In this document: positions 9,100 to 17,183 of the stretch, piece after piece
Numbering within the stretch: position 1 is the first letter of the stretch
Layout: every line of letters starts with the position of its first letter
From: Zobellia russellii
GTDB taxonomy: Bacteria; Bacteroidota; Bacteroidia; Flavobacteriales; Flavobacteriaceae
Reading direction: 5' to 3'
DNA length: 64,000 nucleotides
Assembly: GCF_018728565.1 (NCBI RefSeq)
Contig: NZ_JACSOI010000005.1
Location: forward strand, 360,480 to 424,479
The notes under the pieces: generated by a model
What the model was told of the DNA's origin: nothing
What the model saw: the letters and a program-made list of their open reading frames with translations, nothing else
Database searches by the model: none
Translations under genes and position numbers: made by a program

Positions 9100-10107
9100 T
9101 TAAATAACTTGAAACCCGTGTGCGTATGGGTCATCATCGTCTATGGTAATCGTGTTCTGCCCATACACTCTGGCCCATCCTTGAATACTTGGAACAATAG
9201 CTTTTTGGTTGGCAAGGACAGTCTCCTGTTCTACCCTTCCTATAAATTGAGAACCTATAAAACTCTCATGAATAAACTCCTCATCTACCTTTAATTTTCC
9301 TTTGGAATACCATTGCGCCATTCTAGCAGAAGTTCCTGTACCACAGGGAGACCGATCTATTGCTTTATCCCCATAAAAAACAGCGTTTCTTGCCGTAGCA
9401 GCAGGAGAAATAACATCGCCTGTCCACAAAACGTGGCTCACTCCATTAATGGTTTCATCATCTGGGTGGACAAAATTGTTTGGGTATTTTGAATTGATTC
9501 GTTCCCGAATCTCATGGCTCAACTGAACTAGCTTGCCTGCGGTAAAATCCTGAATGCCTGAAAAATTTTTCTGAGGGTCTATTATAGCATAAAAATTCCC
9601 GCCATAAGAGACATCAAAAACCAACTCGCCTAAAACAGAACTCTCAACCGTTATTTCGGTAGCGGCTAAGTAGGATTTAACGTTGGTCAACTTAACCCAG
9701 TCTACTTTTTTTCCTGTTTGTTGATAATCTATCATTACAAGACCTGCGGGTGTTTCCATCCGAATTTTCCCAGGGGTCTTGGGTTGAAGCAAGCCCTCTT
9801 CAACACCAATGGTAATGGCCCCAATAGTGCCATGACCGCACATGGGCAAACAACCACTCGTTTCTATAAAAAGAATGCCAAAATCATTTTCAGGATTTTC
9901 TGGTTGATAAAAGATGCTACCGCTCATCATGTCATGCCCTCGAGGCTCAAACATAAGCCCTTTCCGAATCCAATCATATTCCTTTAAAAAGTGCTGGCGC
10001 TTTTCACTCATGGAAACTCCTACGAGCTTAGGTCCGCCCTCTGCAACCACCCTGACGGGATTTCCACAGGTATGAGCATCTATACACCTAAAAGTATGTG
10101 TTGCCAT
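9100..10107 (-). CDS. 4-hydroxyproline 2-epimerase
   Basis: A 335-residue proline racemase family protein. Both catalytic cysteines are present: Cys90 in 'PMCGHGTIG' and Cys255 in 'DRSPCGTGTSARMA'. In trans-3-hydroxy-L-proline dehydratases of the same family the first is replaced by threonine, so this is an epimerase or racemase. With the D-amino acid dehydrogenase, deaminase and aldehyde dehydrogenase around it, the best call is conversion of trans-4-hydroxy-L-proline to cis-4-hydroxy-D-proline. It lies 33 bases after the aldehyde dehydrogenase gene and just before the flavoprotein gene. Confidence 0.92.
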   Translation of the reverse strand: MATHTFRCIDAHTCGNPVRVVAEGGPKLVGVSMSEKRQHFLKEYDWIRKGLMFEPRGHDMMSGSIFYQPENPENDFGILFIETSGCLPMCGHGTIGAITIGVEEGLLQPKTPGKIRMETPAGLVMIDYQQTGKKVDWVKLTNVKSYLAATEITVESSVLGELVFDVSYGGNFYAIIDPQKNFSGIQDFTAGKLVQLSHEIRERINSKYPNNFVHPDDETINGVSHVLWTGDVISPAATARNAVFYGDKAIDRSPCGTGTSARMAQWYSKGKLKVDEEFIHESFIGSQFIGRVEQETVLANQKAIVPSIQGWARVYGQNTITIDDDDPYAHGFQVI

Positions 10108-10140
10108 ATCTCAACAATTATTCTCCTGACGTTGTTGACC

Positions 10141-11727
10141 CTATTCTATTTTCCTATTGGTATGTTCACTATCCACAATTCTCATGATAGAAAGTGGATT
10201 GCTATTCTGCAAGGCCTCCGGTAATTCCTCCTGTGGCCAATTCTGAAAAGAGACCGGCCTTACCCAGCGCTTAATGGCAGACACCCCAACCGATGTAAAT
10301 CGGCTATCGGTACTTGCCGGAAATGGTCCGCCATGCTGCATAGAGGGACAAACTTCCACACCCGTTGGAACCCCATTGAATATTAGCCTTCCTACCCTAC
10401 CTTGCAAAGCGTCTACAGCAGCCCTATAAATTTTCAACTCATCAGCGTTACCAAGTACGGTACCGGTTAATTGCCCTTCCAAACAATCCAGGACTTGTTT
10501 CAACTCCTTGGCATCGGCACATCTAACCACAATAGAAAATGGACCAAATACTTCTTGATGTAACTTAGGGTTCTTTAAAAAGTTAGCCCCGTTAACCGTT
10601 AGTACCTTCTGTTGTGCATAATTAGGTGCTACTGAGCTTTTATAATCCGCAACAACATCGGCACCTCCTTGAGAGGAAAGCTCCTTTTTCCCTTTTTCAT
10701 AATTGCTGTGAATATTTGGGTGCAACATGCAAGTAGGTTCCAATTTTTCAATTTCTTCCCCAAGTGCATTTGTAAAGACATCTAGAGAAGTACTTTTTAT
10801 ACCAAGGATCAAACCCGGATTGGTACAAAACTGACCTGCCCCCAACATTACGGAACCGGCATATTGTCTGGCCCAATCCAATCCCTTCTCACGTAATGCG
10901 GAAGGAAGAGCCAAAACAGGATTTATACTGCCCATTTCCGCAAAAACCGGAATAGGTTCTTTACGTTCATTCGCTAATTTATAGAGGGCCGTACCTCCTT
11001 TTATACTGCCTGTAAAACCCACACCTTTAATCTTTGGATGAAGTACCAACTGCTGACCGACCTCTATACCACTACTATTTAAGTTGGAAAAAACGCCATC
11101 CGGCATATTCGTGCGTTCCGCTGCTTTTATGATGGCGGAAGAAACCAACTCTCCCGTACCTGCATGCATAGGGTGGCTCTTTACGATTACCGGGCAACCG
11201 GAAGCCAGTGCACTTGCTGTATCACCACCTGCGGTTGAAAATGCCAGAGGAAAGTTACTGGAACCAAAGACCGCTATTGGCCCTATTGGCAACAACATTT
11301 TACGTAAGTCTATTTTTGGCAACGGTTTCCTTTCCGGTTGGGCCGTGTCTATAGTTGCCTCTACCCAAGAGCCCTCTTTTAACAACTGGGCAAATGCTTT
11401 TAATTGCCCCATGGTACGGCCACGTTCGCCAATAGCCCTTCCTTCCGGAAGACCAGATTCTTTGCAGTAGGTTTGGATAAGTTCATCTCCCAATGCTTCT
11501 ATTTCTTCGGCGATAGCCTCCAAAAATTGAGCTTTTTTAACTCCAGAGAAGTTTTTGTAATTCAGAAAGGCTTCATGAGCTTTCTGCACAGCGGCATCAA
11601 TTTCTTCCTTTGTAGCCTCATAAAAACTCCATTCCGTCTCCAGATTCAATTTAGGGTCAAAGGTCTTATATGTGTTACTTTCATTAGCTGAAAGTTCGTT
11701 TCCAATGTAGTTTTTTCCTGTAATCAT
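10141..11727 (-). CDS. Aldehyde dehydrogenase, probable 2,5-dioxovalerate (alpha-ketoglutaric semialdehyde) dehydrogenase
   Basis: A 528-residue aldehyde dehydrogenase of the AldH/KGSADH group. The catalytic cysteine is Cys301 in 'GAGQFCTNPG', the general base is Glu264 in 'VFAEMGSINP', and 'FGSSNFPLAF' holds the oxyanion asparagine. 'SSNFP' and 'MGSINP' in place of the more common 'PWNFP' and 'ELGGK' are typical of this NADP-using subgroup. In the operon it should oxidise the semialdehyde made by the deaminase to 2-oxoglutarate, which enters the TCA cycle. Confidence 0.9.
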   Translation of the reverse strand: MITGKNYIGNELSANESNTYKTFDPKLNLETEWSFYEATKEEIDAAVQKAHEAFLNYKNFSGVKKAQFLEAIAEEIEALGDELIQTYCKESGLPEGRAIGERGRTMGQLKAFAQLLKEGSWVEATIDTAQPERKPLPKIDLRKMLLPIGPIAVFGSSNFPLAFSTAGGDTASALASGCPVIVKSHPMHAGTGELVSSAIIKAAERTNMPDGVFSNLNSSGIEVGQQLVLHPKIKGVGFTGSIKGGTALYKLANERKEPIPVFAEMGSINPVLALPSALREKGLDWARQYAGSVMLGAGQFCTNPGLILGIKSTSLDVFTNALGEEIEKLEPTCMLHPNIHSNYEKGKKELSSQGGADVVADYKSSVAPNYAQQKVLTVNGANFLKNPKLHQEVFGPFSIVVRCADAKELKQVLDCLEGQLTGTVLGNADELKIYRAAVDALQGRVGRLIFNGVPTGVEVCPSMQHGGPFPASTDSRFTSVGVSAIKRWVRPVSFQNWPQEELPEALQNSNPLSIMRIVDSEHTNRKIE

Positions 11728-11888
11728 TCTTTTGTTTTAAAGGTCTTACCAATCGCCTTGAAACTACTATATTTGAGTTGAAGCACCAAGAATTTTCACT
11801 AAAGACTTTGCTAATAAAAATTATCCCAATCCGCTTAAATCTTCGCCAATTATAAAACTTTCACGAACAAATTCTAGACTGTTCAGTG

Positions 11889-12827
11889 CTAGACCAACTC
11901 TTTGTTTACAGCAGTTATGTTTTTATAATCCGGTAAAACCGGTCTGTTTTTCAATCCGGCATCTATGACCTGTAAGACCCTTTCCCGTTCTTTACCTTGC
12001 AAAGGAAGTCTAGGTTTTCTTACGGTCTCCGTACCAATGCCTGTAGCAACTTCGGCCAACTTAATATTCTGAACCAATTGTGGGCTTATATCCAGCTCCA
12101 ATAAAGGTAAGAACCATCTGTAAATTTCAGTTGCTTCTTTAATATAACCAGCTTTTGCCAATTCATAAATAGCAACAGTTTCTGCAGGAAAGGCACATAC
12201 CAAACCTGCAACCCAACCATCGGCACCTATAAGAAGACTTTCAAGTGCTAGCGGATCTACACCTGTTAGAATACTAAGGTCTTTGCCAAATGCGTTGCGT
12301 AATCTTCCAATATTGATGATATCCCTAGTAGACTCTTTTACAGCGGTAATGTTCTTTAATTCCAATAGTTCTTTGAACATGCTTACCGTTACTTCAATCT
12401 TATAGTCAACAGGATTGTTGTAAATCATAATAGGAAGCTCTGTACTTCTTGCTATTTCCTTAAAGTATTCTACAGTTTCGTAATCTGTAGATTTATAGCG
12501 CATGGGCGGTAAAATCATCAAACCGTTTGCACCACTCTCCTCGGCATCTTTAACGGCCTGCAGTGCCATTGTCGTAGCTTGTTCCGCAATGGTCATAATA
12601 ACTGGAATCTTGCCTTCTACAATTTGGATTGTTTCTTTGATGAGTACCTTTTTCTCTTCTGCGGTCAGAGTGCTGGCTTCACCAAGTGACCCTCCCAATA
12701 CAATACCATGTACACCGGCTTCTACCTGAGCCTCTATATTTTTACGGAACATCTTTAGATCAAGCGTGTCATCTTGATTAAACTTTGTGGTAACTGCTGG
12801 CATTACACCTTTCCATTCGAATTTCAT
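11889..12827 (-). CDS. Dihydrodipicolinate synthase family; probable 1-pyrroline-4-hydroxy-2-carboxylate deaminase
   Basis: A 312-residue class I aldolase-fold enzyme. The Schiff-base lysine is Lys164 in 'ITAVKESTRD', the proton-relay tyrosine is Tyr136 in 'IMIYNNPV', and 'GGSLGEASTLT' replaces the 'GTTGE' loop of true DapA. It begins the hydroxyproline operon, so it most likely removes water and ammonia from 1-pyrroline-4-hydroxy-2-carboxylate to give alpha-ketoglutaric semialdehyde. The 161 bases between it and the aldehyde dehydrogenase gene show no clear terminator. It is divergent from the AraC regulator. A lysine-pathway role is unlikely given the neighbours. Confidence 0.87.
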   Translation of the reverse strand: MKFEWKGVMPAVTTKFNQDDTLDLKMFRKNIEAQVEAGVHGIVLGGSLGEASTLTAEEKKVLIKETIQIVEGKIPVIMTIAEQATTMALQAVKDAEESGANGLMILPPMRYKSTDYETVEYFKEIARSTELPIMIYNNPVDYKIEVTVSMFKELLELKNITAVKESTRDIINIGRLRNAFGKDLSILTGVDPLALESLLIGADGWVAGLVCAFPAETVAIYELAKAGYIKEATEIYRWFLPLLELDISPQLVQNIKLAEVATGIGTETVRKPRLPLQGKERERVLQVIDAGLKNRPVLPDYKNITAVNKELV

Positions 12828-12852
12828 TTGCCCATATTTAACATTACAACAG

Positions 12853-12860
12853 CAAAATTA
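12853..12860 (-). promoter_or_regulatory. Candidate -7 element TAATTTTG for the hydroxyproline operon
   Basis: Exact TAnnTTTG match 25 bases before the deaminase ATG, giving a leader of about 19 bases. It sits in the 143-base space shared with the divergent AraC gene. That space also holds AT-rich repeats of the type ATTATAT at 12904-12927, a possible regulator-binding region, but no convincing palindrome is visible. Confidence 0.4.
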
Positions 12861-12970
12861 ACAGAAGATTACTCGTGTTAATTAGAGCATTTTATCAGAA
12901 AATTATATTATATTATCCAATTATATCACTGTGTGCATATATACTGAATTAAATACGCATAATCACTTTT

Positions 12971-13825
12971 ATGAAAGTTCACCCATTTCAAGTGCCAAAA
13001 CCCCTGCACCAGAATTTAATAGTTCAGGTGGATCGCGAAATGATATTTTACAATAAACTGCACCAACATGCAGAAATTCAGTTTACACTAATTGTAAAAG
13101 GAAAAGGAAAACTAATTATAGGAGATAGTGTACATCCCTTTGAAGATGGAAATTTCTTTGCCATAGGTCCCCATACCCCACATTTGTTCAAAAACGATAA
13201 AACCGATGAACTGGCGCATAAAATTTCGCTTTTTTTTACTGAAGAGACTTTTGGCACATCGTTTTTTACATTGCCCGATCTGGAAGAATTGCAACCCCTT
13301 TTAGGTTTTATCAATGAGGGGTTTAAAGTTACGGGAAACGTAGCTCCTATAGCCACGACCATGAATCTACTTCCCCAGTTGGACAAACTTGATCGTTTTA
13401 TTGCGTTTTTCGGCTTATTGAAAAACCTTGCCCATGCTGATAAGAGGCCATTAACTAATTTTATTTCTTCAAAGAAATTGGGAAGTATGCAAGGCCAACG
13501 TATGCAAACCATTTTTGACTACGTAGTAACCCATTTTCAAGATGATATTGATTTAAATACTATTTCAACAAAGGTTCACATGACCCCAAATGCCTTTTGC
13601 AAATTCTTTAAACAGCACACCAATAAAACGTTTTTTCAATTTTTAATAGAGCTACGAATAGAACACGCTTGCCAATTGTTGAACCGGTATGACAGTGAAC
13701 TTTCTATTTTAGAAATCTCCGAACAATCAGGTTTCACATCTATTTCCAACTTTAACAGACAGTTTAAAAAATTGAAAAAAGTAATTCCCTCTAGATATGC
13801 CAACCATCAAAAGAAGGGCAACTAG
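12971..13825 (+). CDS. AraC family transcriptional regulator of hydroxyproline catabolism
   Basis: A 284-residue regulator with an N-terminal cupin sensor ('HQHAEIQFTLIVKGKGKLII', then 'FFAIGPHTPHLF') and a C-terminal AraC domain with two helix-turn-helix units. The first is 'DLNTISTKVHMTPNAFCKFF' and the second ends in 'SGFTSISNFNRQFKKLK'. It is divergent from the hydroxyproline operon with a 143-base shared control region, so it is the likely activator, with the cupin domain sensing hydroxyproline or an intermediate. That link rests on position only. Confidence 0.88.
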   Translation: MKVHPFQVPKPLHQNLIVQVDREMIFYNKLHQHAEIQFTLIVKGKGKLIIGDSVHPFEDGNFFAIGPHTPHLFKNDKTDELAHKISLFFTEETFGTSFFTLPDLEELQPLLGFINEGFKVTGNVAPIATTMNLLPQLDKLDRFIAFFGLLKNLAHADKRPLTNFISSKKLGSMQGQRMQTIFDYVVTHFQDDIDLNTISTKVHMTPNAFCKFFKQHTNKTFFQFLIELRIEHACQLLNRYDSELSILEISEQSGFTSISNFNRQFKKLKKVIPSRYANHQKKGN

Positions 13826-13837
13826 AGGAAATACCTT

Positions 13838-15025
13838 CTAATTCTGAGTAACCCCAAACTTGTAAGTACAATAAGATGTGTACGTTTCTCCCGGATTCAA
13901 ACGGGTACTAGGAAACTCCGGGTGGTTTGGCGAGTCTGGAAAATGTTGTGTTTCTAAACAGAAAGAACCTCTGCGTACATAGGCCTTTCCACTTTTACCC
14001 GTATCCGAGCCGTCTAAGAAATTACCTCCGTAAAACTGCACCCCAGGTTCGGATGTATACACCTCTAAAGTACGCCCACTAGTAGGCTCCACAACCCTAG
14101 CGGCAAAAGTTAAACCCTCACGATTCTTGGGTACTTCATTAAGGACAAAATTATGGTCGTAACCGTTGCCTAATTTTAACTGCTCAAAGTCCTCTTCTAT
14201 ATCTTTACCTATTGCTTTTGGCTTTCTAAAATCAAAAGGAGTTCCTGCAACATCCTGTAATTCGCCTGTTGGGATCAAACCGCTATCTACCGGTGTAAAT
14301 TTTTCTGCATTCAATAATACCTCGTGGTCATTAACCGTGCCTTCTCCCTCTCCTTTTAAATTAAAGAATGAGTGGTTTGTTAAATTCAAATATGTAGGCT
14401 TATCCGTTTTGGCTTCGTAGCTTATTTGTAACGCATTCTCATCCGTTAAAATATAGTTCACTTTAACGTCAAGATTTCCGGGATAACCTTCTTCCATATC
14501 CGGAGAAGTACGACTAAAGCTAATGGAATTATCGGTTTGCTCCTCTACCTTCCAAACTACACTTTCAAAAGCTACCAACCCTCCGTGAAGATGATTCTCA
14601 TTATTGTTAATGGCCAAATCATACGTTGTACCATCTAAAGTAAATTTTCCCTTTGCTATGCGGTTCCCATATCTTCCAATAACAGCACCGTAGTAGTTCT
14701 TTTTTGCTCTATAATCCTCCAAGTTATCAAAACCTAAAACCACATCTTTAAACTCACCGTTCTTATCCGGAACATATAACGAAACCAGACGCTGCCCGTA
14801 ATTTGTAAAAGTTACCTCCATACCGTTGGAGTTGGTAAGAACAAAGAATTTTACGGAATCTCCTTCTATTGTTGTGGTAAAATTGTCTGGATTAATATGC
14901 TTCTCATATTTGGTAATCGGTGTTTCTGGAACGGATGCGCTCATTTTTTCTTTTTTAGTTTGGTTACAAGAAAGGTTAATAGTACTGGCCAAGCCACAAG
15001 CAATTAACAATTTTACGATTTTCAT
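13838..15025 (-). CDS. Aldose 1-epimerase, lipoprotein
   Basis: A 395-residue GalM-type mutarotase that interconverts alpha and beta anomers of sugars. An N-terminal lipoprotein signal ends at Cys20 ('TINLSC'), so the enzyme is exported and lipid-anchored, unlike cytoplasmic GalM. Catalytic features are 'NHSFFNL' (general acid histidine), 'DHNFVLN' and 'CLETQHFPDSPNHPEFPSTR' with the base glutamate. Periplasmic aldose epimerases are common in Bacteroidota and prepare sugars for uptake. It converges on the AraC gene with 12 bases between stops and shares a 149-base upstream region with the M28 peptidase gene. Confidence 0.92.
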   Translation of the reverse strand: MKIVKLLIACGLASTINLSCNQTKKEKMSASVPETPITKYEKHINPDNFTTTIEGDSVKFFVLTNSNGMEVTFTNYGQRLVSLYVPDKNGEFKDVVLGFDNLEDYRAKKNYYGAVIGRYGNRIAKGKFTLDGTTYDLAINNNENHLHGGLVAFESVVWKVEEQTDNSISFSRTSPDMEEGYPGNLDVKVNYILTDENALQISYEAKTDKPTYLNLTNHSFFNLKGEGEGTVNDHEVLLNAEKFTPVDSGLIPTGELQDVAGTPFDFRKPKAIGKDIEEDFEQLKLGNGYDHNFVLNEVPKNREGLTFAARVVEPTSGRTLEVYTSEPGVQFYGGNFLDGSDTGKSGKAYVRRGSFCLETQHFPDSPNHPEFPSTRLNPGETYTSYCTYKFGVTQN

Positions 15026-15139
15026 AGGTATAAAGGTGTTGGATTTTTCAATAAAACCAAAAGCAAGTTAACTAAAAAACCAAAGAATCATCAAACATAA
15101 TTATTGCTTGGTCAAGAGAACTGTTCTAATTGTTTTCGT

Positions 15140-15147
15140 TAATTTTG
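15140..15147 (+). promoter_or_regulatory. Candidate -7 element TAATTTTG for the M28 peptidase gene
   Basis: Exact TAnnTTTG match 27 bases upstream of the chosen ATG at 15175, implying a leader of about 20 bases. It lies inside the longer open frame that begins at 15130 and so argues against that earlier start. Confidence 0.4.
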
Positions 15148-15174
15148 GAAACTTTGAAAGCTAACTCACACAAT

Positions 15175-16743
15175 ATGAAAAAACTCATTATTCTTGCTAT
15201 AGGATTGGCTATGGCCTGCAACTCATCACAAACTACAGTTTCCGAGGGAGATAAGAACACTGTTACTGCACCTACCAATACTCCTGAAACCTTTGCGGAG
15301 ACCATTACTGAAAGTGAATTAAAAGAACATTTGTACACCTACGCTTCCGATGAATTTGAAGGTAGGGAGACCGGAAAACCGGGGCAAAAGAAGGCTGTTG
15401 AATATTTAAAGGCCCAATATGAAAAATTAGGGGTTCCTGCTGCAAAGAAGGATGGGGACTATTTTCAAAATGTACCGCTTGAGGTTAGTAAATTACCAGA
15501 GGGAACCCTTTCCGTTGATGGTAAGACATATCCTCTGGGAGAAAACTTCCTTACTTTTTCCAAAGCACAAGGCACGTTTGATAACATTATTTATGTGGGA
15601 TACGGTATTGAGGAAGGCAGCTATTCCGACTATAAAAATATTGATGTAAAAGGAAAAGTAGTTTTGGTTAAATCCGGAGAACCCATTGCTACCAATGGAA
15701 ACTATGTATTATCCGGAACCTCTGAGAAATCTATATGGAGTAACATGTCCGAGTCTCTAGGCAAGCGCTTGGAACTAGCTACATCTAAAGGCGCCAAGGG
15801 CATTCTTTATTATGATGAAACCAACTTTACCCGTTTTAAAAGTAGGTTTGAATGGATGAAAAGAAACGATAGTGGCAGAATGGAATTGGCCAAAGATGAC
15901 ACCGATGGCTTTTTTAATTTTCTTATTAACGGCAAATTGGCCAAAGCTATTTTTTCCAATATTCAGTCTGATAACAAGCCGCAGAAAATAACCAAAAAAC
16001 TTGTAGTTGATGTTAAAAGTGAAAACAACGGTATTGAGTCCGAAAACGTAGTGGCTGTAATTAAAGGTTCCGAAAAACCGGATGAATACGTAGTCCTTTC
16101 ATCTCACCTTGATCATATTGGAGTTTCTCCGGAAGGAGAAATAAATAATGGTGCAGATGATGACGGTTCTGGTACGGTTGCCCTTTTAGAAATTGCACAG
16201 GCATTTAAAAAGGCTGTAGACGCAGGGCAAGGACCTAAACGTTCTATAGTCTTTCTACATGTAACCGGTGAGGAGAAAGGGTTGTTGGGCTCTCAATATT
16301 ACGCAGATATTGACCCAATTTTTCCTTTGGAAAATACGGTTGCCAATCTTAATATAGATATGATAGGGCGAATTGACCCAAAACGTACAGGAGAACGTAA
16401 CTACATTTACCTAATTGGTTCCGATAAGCTCAGTACGGAACTTCATGAGCTATCCGAGGAAGTCAACAGCAAGTACACCAATATTGAATTGGATTATACG
16501 TACAATGATGAAAACGACCCCAATCGTTTTTACTATAGAAGTGACCACTATAACTTTGCTAAAAACAACATTCCTATTATTTTCTATTTTAATGGAACGC
16601 ACGATGATTACCATAGACCAGGAGATACACCGGATAAGATTAATTATGACCTTCTTGAAAACCGTACGCGTCTAGTCTTTTATACCGCTTGGGAAGTAGC
16701 CAACCGTAAAGATCGTGTTACGGTAGACAAGGCTTCAAAATAA
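15175..16743 (+). CDS. M28 family zinc peptidase, lipoprotein
   Basis: A secreted, lipid-anchored aminopeptidase-type enzyme. The ATG at 15175 gives a 522-residue protein with a short lipoprotein signal ending at Cys15 ('LAMAC'); the longer frame from 15130 would add 15 residues without a signal. A protease-associated (PA) insert lies in the middle. The M28 metal ligands follow in order: 'LSSHLDHIG', 'NNGADDDGSGT', 'VTGEEKGLLGSQ' (catalytic Glu), 'NIDMIGRID' and 'YRSDHYNFA'. It would release amino acids from peptides at the cell surface or in the periplasm. A strong terminator follows the stop. Confidence 0.93.
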   Translation: MKKLIILAIGLAMACNSSQTTVSEGDKNTVTAPTNTPETFAETITESELKEHLYTYASDEFEGRETGKPGQKKAVEYLKAQYEKLGVPAAKKDGDYFQNVPLEVSKLPEGTLSVDGKTYPLGENFLTFSKAQGTFDNIIYVGYGIEEGSYSDYKNIDVKGKVVLVKSGEPIATNGNYVLSGTSEKSIWSNMSESLGKRLELATSKGAKGILYYDETNFTRFKSRFEWMKRNDSGRMELAKDDTDGFFNFLINGKLAKAIFSNIQSDNKPQKITKKLVVDVKSENNGIESENVVAVIKGSEKPDEYVVLSSHLDHIGVSPEGEINNGADDDGSGTVALLEIAQAFKKAVDAGQGPKRSIVFLHVTGEEKGLLGSQYYADIDPIFPLENTVANLNIDMIGRIDPKRTGERNYIYLIGSDKLSTELHELSEEVNSKYTNIELDYTYNDENDPNRFYYRSDHYNFAKNNIPIIFYFNGTHDDYHRPGDTPDKINYDLLENRTRLVFYTAWEVANRKDRVTVDKASK

Positions 16744-16760
16744 CCCTCTAAAATTTAGAA

Positions 16761-16788
16761 AAACCTGTCTTTTACGACAGGTTTTTTT
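16761..16788 (+). terminator. Rho-independent terminator of the M28 peptidase gene
   Basis: A nine-base stem (AAACCTGTC pairing with GACAGGTTT) with a six-base loop is followed by a T run, 17 bases after the peptidase stop codon. Confidence 0.85.
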
Positions 16789-16820
16789 ATACCCCTATTT
16801 TAGATAATATATAAAACCAA

Positions 16821-16855
16821 AAAAGCCCTGTCAAAATTGACAAGGCTTTTTGTTT
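16821..16855. terminator. Hairpin terminator between the M28 gene and tRNA-His, mainly for the tRNA
   Basis: AAAAGCC-C-TGTCA pairs with TGACA-A-GGCTTTT (12 pairs, one C/A mismatch). Runs of A upstream and T downstream let it work in both directions. It begins right after the 3' end of the reverse-strand tRNA-His, so it most likely ends that transcript. Confidence 0.75.
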
Positions 16856-16933
16856 TGGGGTGGAAGACCGGTTTCGAACCGGCGACCTCTTGAACCACAA
16901 TCAAGCGCTCTAACCAGCTGAGCTACAACCACC
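16856..16933 (-). tRNA. tRNA-His (anticodon GTG), CCA encoded
   Basis: The reverse strand folds as a tRNA: D arm GCTC/GAGC, anticodon stem CTTGA/TCAAG around the loop TTGTGGT with anticodon GTG, T arm GCCGG/CCGGT, and an encoded CCA end. The extra G at -1 (16933) faces discriminator C73, the identity mark of tRNA-His. The acceptor stem has an oddity: GTGGTTG faces CTTCCAC, leaving two adjacent U-U mismatches at pairs 5-68 and 6-67. Because all other marks are correct I call it a working gene. An exact TATCTTTG element lies upstream. Confidence 0.9.
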
Positions 16934-16948
16934 ATTTGTAAGCGGTGG

Positions 16949-16980
16949 CAAAGATACTTTTTTTCATGTAATCTTTCAAA
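16949..16980 (-). promoter_or_regulatory. Promoter of tRNA-His (TTTG, 20-base spacer, TATCTTTG)
   Basis: On the reverse strand TTTG at 16977-16980 is followed after 20 bases by TATCTTTG at 16949-16956, a close fit to the Bacteroidota -33/-7 promoter. The -7 element ends 15 bases before the tRNA 5' end. Confidence 0.6.
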
Positions 16981-17183
16981 ATAAAACTTCTGTTATTTTT
17001 TTGAAGCATCACAATATCGTATCAAAGCAACTGATAATGAATACTTAAACCTCAATAAAATCTTTAAAAACATCGACAAAATGCAAGGTAATCAGGTCAA
17101 AACACACAATTTTTAGCGTTTCACAACAAATATTAGAGATATCTACATCATGTAGATACATTAGATGAATAATTAATTTTAAA

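Noticed and set aside
11889..12827. Lysine-pathway dapA
   Set aside because: The glycine loop differs from DapA and the gene lies inside a hydroxyproline operon.
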